Positions 56,141 through 62,100 of a stretch of 64,000 nt of DNA are shown one piece after another. Under the pieces are notes generated by a model. The model was not told where the DNA came from, did no database searches, and was given only the letters and a program-made list of their open reading frames with translations. Made by a program: the position numbers and the translations under genes. How positions within the stretch are numbered: position 1 is the first letter of the stretch; the number at the start of each line of letters is the position of its first letter. The DNA comes from Pardosa pseudoannulata (lineage: Eukaryota; Arthropoda; Arachnida; Araneae; Lycosidae), in contig CM063498.1 in the NCBI GenBank assembly GCA_032207245.1, forward strand, positions 95,915,870 through 95,979,869, written 5' to 3'.

Positions 56141-59100
56141 TGCGTGTATGTATATATATATGTGTGTGTGTGTGTGTGCAATGTACTGTAATACTTGTAT
56201 CATAGTGAACTATTTTCTCTACTATTGTGTATATATACTTCATTATCATTTATGTATACATTCAAACAATTTAGTATGAAATAGTTTATTATAATGCTTC
56301 TTTTGTTTTTTCTAGATTATATTAAGCTTTACAAGTAGTACTCATGGAGTAATTCTTACAAATATTTTAAAAAATTATAATATTAGTCAAAATATACAAG
56401 TGGATTCAAGAAACAGAGAATTGGTTTTCCGTAACTTTGCAACTCAACCTGCCCAGACGTATTACTGGAGAATGCCATCATCATTTTTAGGGGATAAAGT
56501 GAGTGTATAAATTTACATTCCCTATGTAACAACTATGGAATTTTTATATTGCATTTATATCAAACATTTTGTTTCCTTAAAAGTTGAGAAAGTAATCATT
56601 TTTTAAAAATTTTCTCCCGAGACATCAGAAACTTGTTCTTGCGCAACATCAAAGCCTAATTAAGGATCGTAAATTTGAAACTTGTGCACAGACCTCTCTT
56701 TATAGGATCCCTTTTTTTCCCTATTCATTCATCATTTATCATAGTATGAAATTACATTTTATAAATGTTAAACAAAGTGTACAGTTGAGCAAATCAGACC
56801 AATTAAATTAAGTTCATAAAACAAATGAGTTGGTGCATACATCAAAAGTTACTTAGGAAATATATATTGCCTGTTTGTTTTAACTTTTGTGTTTGATTCT
56901 TGGAAATCTTCCTGTTGTTAAATATTTTCAAATATGACAGCTAAGACTGGACCTCAAATATTATAAATATATATTTAAAAAAAGAAAAAAAACCCCAATA
57001 CATACTACAGTGACCAAGTTGGGTTCCCAATTTTCAATTGCTCCATCTTTAGTAAATCGGTCCCTGCGTAACATTTAAAAAAAAGTTTTAAGTCAAAGAC
57101 CTCAGAATTTATTGAATGATAGTAATTAGTTTTAATATGGTATGGTTAAATCCAAAAATTTTTTAAATGGATGATAAATTTTTTTAGCAGAGAAAGTAAA
57201 ACTCAAATAAAATTCATTTCTGTGTAGGGAATGTTTTTGACTATTATGATGGTTACAATAACTGTTTCAATTGAAGTAGTTTATTGACAGTTGTTATGTC
57301 ATTGACAGTTTATAGTGTCTAATATGAAAATTTTTCGATACTTTTTATATTCACAGTAAGTTTTATTAGTTAAAACTAGATAATCAGATAATTAGGTACT
57401 GAGTCTCATATTTTTTAATTCCTGTAGATACAAATGTATTATTAATTATACATGTATCAGATAATTCCTCTAAATATGTATTACTACCAACATATTTACC
57501 AATCTAGCAATTTAAAGTGTCACACAACATATGTTGCTCTTCCATACTAATAATATTTAAAATTTCGTTTTAAAAAAGTTTTTGGTTGTATTAATTAATA
57601 GTTAAATATTAAACTTGAAAATAAAATCTAGGGAATTAAAGCAAATAATAAATTTTAGCTGCTACTGTAAATAATTTTATGACCAAGTAATTTCATGATA
57701 CATATTTGTTGATTATTTTATGGAGCTTTATTTCAAAGTAAATTGATGTTAGTTAGTTTCCATTAACTGTTTAGCATTTTAATGTACAATAAATTTTAAT
57801 ATTAATGATTTGATAATAGAAACAATAATTAGAACATCATAATGTGAAATGAGTACACATATTTTCGAGTACTAGAAATTACTTTTTAATTACTATTCTA
57901 CTTTATTTAGCTACAGATAGAGTAGCAGGTAGCCCAATGATTTCATTAATTCTAAGTTACAGAATTCTAAATAATCTTTTTATTTTAATTTATGTAAAAA
58001 TGCATTTCTATATTATGAAGCGTAATTGATCAAAACTTAAAGAAGGAATTGAGTAACAATTTTTTTTAAAATTCATACACAGGAAAGATTTCCATTCCCA
58101 ATTATTAATTTGTTTCTCAAAAATTAAATTTTCTCCTCCAGGTGACTGCATATGGTGGAAGATTGAATTACACTGTCAGGTATATCCCTGGAAGCCGTGC
58201 TGATCCTATCTTTGATCCAGATGTTCAGATAATGGTAAAGGGGCTTACACAACCTCATTTTGTTTGACATTTTGTTAACAAATGTAGTAATATTCCTGTG
58301 CAAATGTAGTATAATATTTAATATTTGTGTTATTTCAGGGCAATGGCATCAAACTTATTTATAGACATCCTGAGTTGATTCGATCTGGTAGTGCTCATTC
58401 TATATCAATTCCTATGTATGAGGTAAGATATAAAGTTTTTTTAAATATAGAATTTTAACATTATTTCAAAGTAAAAAACTGCTGTCTGTTATTGTCTGAT
58501 TTTGAACCAATTACATGCTTTTAAATGCCTGTCTAAATTGTTTTGGAATGCCTAATTCATTTTATTTACATAGGGATGTCTTATTTTGGGAATGATATTT
58601 TTGGACAATCGCTATATTAATCCATTATTAAGTTTTTGCTCTATTCTAAAAGAGTTAAACAAAAATGTACTGAAAGAAAAAAAATTAGTTAATTTTTTGC
58701 TCATCCTTAAGCTAAGTGTTCACCTGCTTACTTGCAAAATTCATTTATAATATTATCACATTTTCAATAATAAATACCTTAAATATGAGTGTTCTTAAAC
58801 ATACTTGTTTGAAACACTCAGATTTTTAATTAACTTCGAATTTCTGATTTTTAATTATATTTTTAAAAAGTTTAAAATGTGAAATTCCTTGTATAATAAA
58901 CTGTAAAACTTATAAAGGGTGGTATAGTGAAATTTCACACTTTGTATATGATAATCAAATTTTAAATGGATCAAAGCATCTAAGAAGAAAAAGTAACCCC
59001 ATAAAGTTGAGCATTTCTCCTTTATTTTTCCATTATGTATAAACAATATTGGATTATTCTTAATCATATATACATTTTCAACTTCATGTATTTTGTCTAC

Positions 59101-62100
59101 AGTCCTTTTTAACCCTTTGAGGCTTGCATCATTTTTTTAACCAATAGAAAATTTTAATTTTCTGCAATTATGCCAAGGTTTAGCCTAGATGAACATAAAT
59201 ATTTAGCCAAAAATTAATTTTAATTTTTAAATTAAATTTTTGAATGATGTCATCATTTGCATCAGGACTTAATTGTAATGGTACATGGGATTTTTTATGT
59301 GCAATTTTTCATCACAGTACTTACAGTTCCAGAGTGTAAAAGGTTTTCAGCGTATAAGATAGTTGTTTTTAATAGTAGCAAAATTTTTAAATGTGTTTGA
59401 TATTTTTCAGAGGCATAAAAATACTAAAGAGTTAAAAATTATTTCTATGTTGTTGTTGTAATGCTTTATTCCAAAATGTTTCGGATTGTATGTTGAAATC
59501 TGGATATAAAATGTACTATCATTTTGGCCACATTTATCTAGTTTTTCATATTGTAATTTCAATTTTTAAATTAGTTTAGGTGTTTTGTGTTTTAGTATTA
59601 AGAATATTACAAGTCTTGTGGTTTTCATTTTTTAATTATTTCTGATATTTCACTTCAATATTTTAGTTTAAAGCCATTTTACCAGTTTTTAAATAGTAAT
59701 GAACTTTTTTATGTGTGTACTTTTTTCATAATTTTAGTTTCATTTTAAAATATAAGGGATGTGAAACAGTTTTGCTTTGCTTTGCTCTACAGTTTTATTG
59801 GAATCGTGATAAACCTTAAAATAGATTGCTTACAAATATTTTAAGTTTTTATCAAACTTAATTGAAATGAACTAATGAATTTTATGATAGATATCCTGGT
59901 TACGTTCAGATGGACAGCCTGCTACTAGAGAACATTTATTGATGACACTTGCTGATCTAGATTCAATTTTGATCAAAGCTACATATACAGGTGGAACATC
60001 CTCAGCCAGGTTAGTTGGAAATAATCTATTTAAAATTAAAGTATGCAAAGATATATTTGCTTTGAAAAATTTTTCATTAATTAAAGTTTGAATTGATAGA
60101 CTAACTGATCCAATTTTCGTAAATATACTTAAATCTATCTATTCTAAAATAATTTTTAATAATTTCTAATCTATTTATTCTAAAATAATTTAGGTTGAAT
60201 TGTTACTTTTTTTCTTTAAAAAAAAATCATACAGTGAATAGATAACATAAATTTTTATTGTTGCAATGTCTAATATCCTTTTTTTTCTTAACCCTTTTAG
60301 TACAATTTAATAAAACTTTTATAATTCTTACATATTTTTAACAAATTCCAGTAAAATGCTGAGTCTAGCTTGTCATTGGTTTTTCATGCCATACTGCACA
60401 ATAACGAGCTACATTCATCATGCATCTAAAGTTACTGTTAAATATTACAATTTAGTTTGAAATTTCACATATTTTTAAACATTATTATATTCAACAGTAA
60501 CTTTATTTATGACGAATATAGCTCATCATTGTGCAATATAGCATGAAAAAGCAATTATGAACTAGACTCGTCATTTTACCAGAATTGGTTAAATATGATC
60601 GATATTTAAATGATCAAATCATCAAATATTTTTCTTTTTAAATAAAACCTGTAAGTTCTTTTAAATAATAAAATCTCTAAACAAAATTTAATGTTAATAT
60701 GTAGCTTATATTCTAAATTAAGTTATGCATAGGCTATGTCCCAATAGTTCAATGACTTGTAAAAAATTATGTATTGCAGAATTGGGTTTGTTCAAAAATA
60801 TGATGATAGTAGAGTAGAAATATTTTTGATATTGAAATCAATTCCTGTTTTAAAATCTTTGCAGTAATTTTCCAAAAAATATTACATTTTATATCATATT
60901 TTGTTATAAAAGAATGAATTACAAATAAATTTCTTGGTTTCTATAGATTACATAAGTTATAGTTTTTTTTTTATGATGCATGACTTTTGATTTATAATAT
61001 TGATCAAATTTCTGGGATTCTCTCTCTATAGTTTAGCTGATGTGTCTTTAACTACTGCTGTTGATCGCCCTACTGACAATGGTCGAGCATTAGCTGTTGA
61101 ACAGTGTCGATGTCCCATTGGTTATACTGGTTTATCCTGTGAAGACTGTGATGCAGGTTATACAAGATCTGGTGCTGGATTATACCTTGGTTTGTGTGAG
61201 CCTTGCTTCTGCAATAGTCATTCCAGTGATTGTGATCCTGAAACAGGAATATGCAAGGTAATCTTGCTTTTTTTCTCAGTCATGCAATTTAATTTTTAGA
61301 TGTATATCTTTATTATGCATCAACAGCTTTTAAATGGCCTACTTTATTACTTTTTCAGTTATTCACATAAAGGGCTTTTCATTTTTTAAGTTAATAGTTT
61401 ACTCAGTTTTAATAGTGACTTAGTTAATTTGAAACTTTTCTCAAGTGCCTTTGAACCTTACTAAAATCTCTGAACAATAACCTGATAGGTTGGGTGCTAT
61501 TTTCCCCGTACTGTATTTTGTGTGTTGGAATCTTTCTACAGGCGTGCATGTTTGTAACTATTCAGAATAGCTTTAGACAATAGATCCCAGTCTTATCTTT
61601 AACACACACACAAAAAAAAAACAATTAAAAAAAATAATATATATAAAAAAAATCCTAGATGTCTAAACCAAACCAAGCTACTATTATCTATTTTAATAAG
61701 ACAAGATTATCAAATTAAGGTTTTAAACACTCCAGGATCCATTGTAACAGAAGAGATATTCTCTGTACAAATAATCACAATTTATTGAAACATTAGTTTT
61801 TTAAGCCATTTTAAATTATCTATTTAATGTCGCTATTGTACAATTCTGTCTTAATTTATTATTTTATTCACCTAATTTAAATTCATTAGAACTGTCAACA
61901 TAATACTGGAGGAGATTTTTGTGAGGAATGCCTTTCTGGTTATGTTGGAGATGCTAGTGGTGGTACTCCTAATGATTGTCAGCCTGCTATTGGTAAGCTA
62001 ATTTTATTTTTATTATTATTTTAGTCTTTGAATACCAAATGATCCAATTTCAATATATTGTGTATTTTTTTTCTTCAGAACCACCATGTCAGTGTGACTC

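Noticed and set aside
56079..56279. Open frame over TA/TG repeats
   Set aside because: Microsatellite translation, no coding features.
59105..59345. Fourth TTAA-type MITE
   Set aside because: Left end TTTAACCCTTTGAGG looks right, but the proposed right end matches only weakly.
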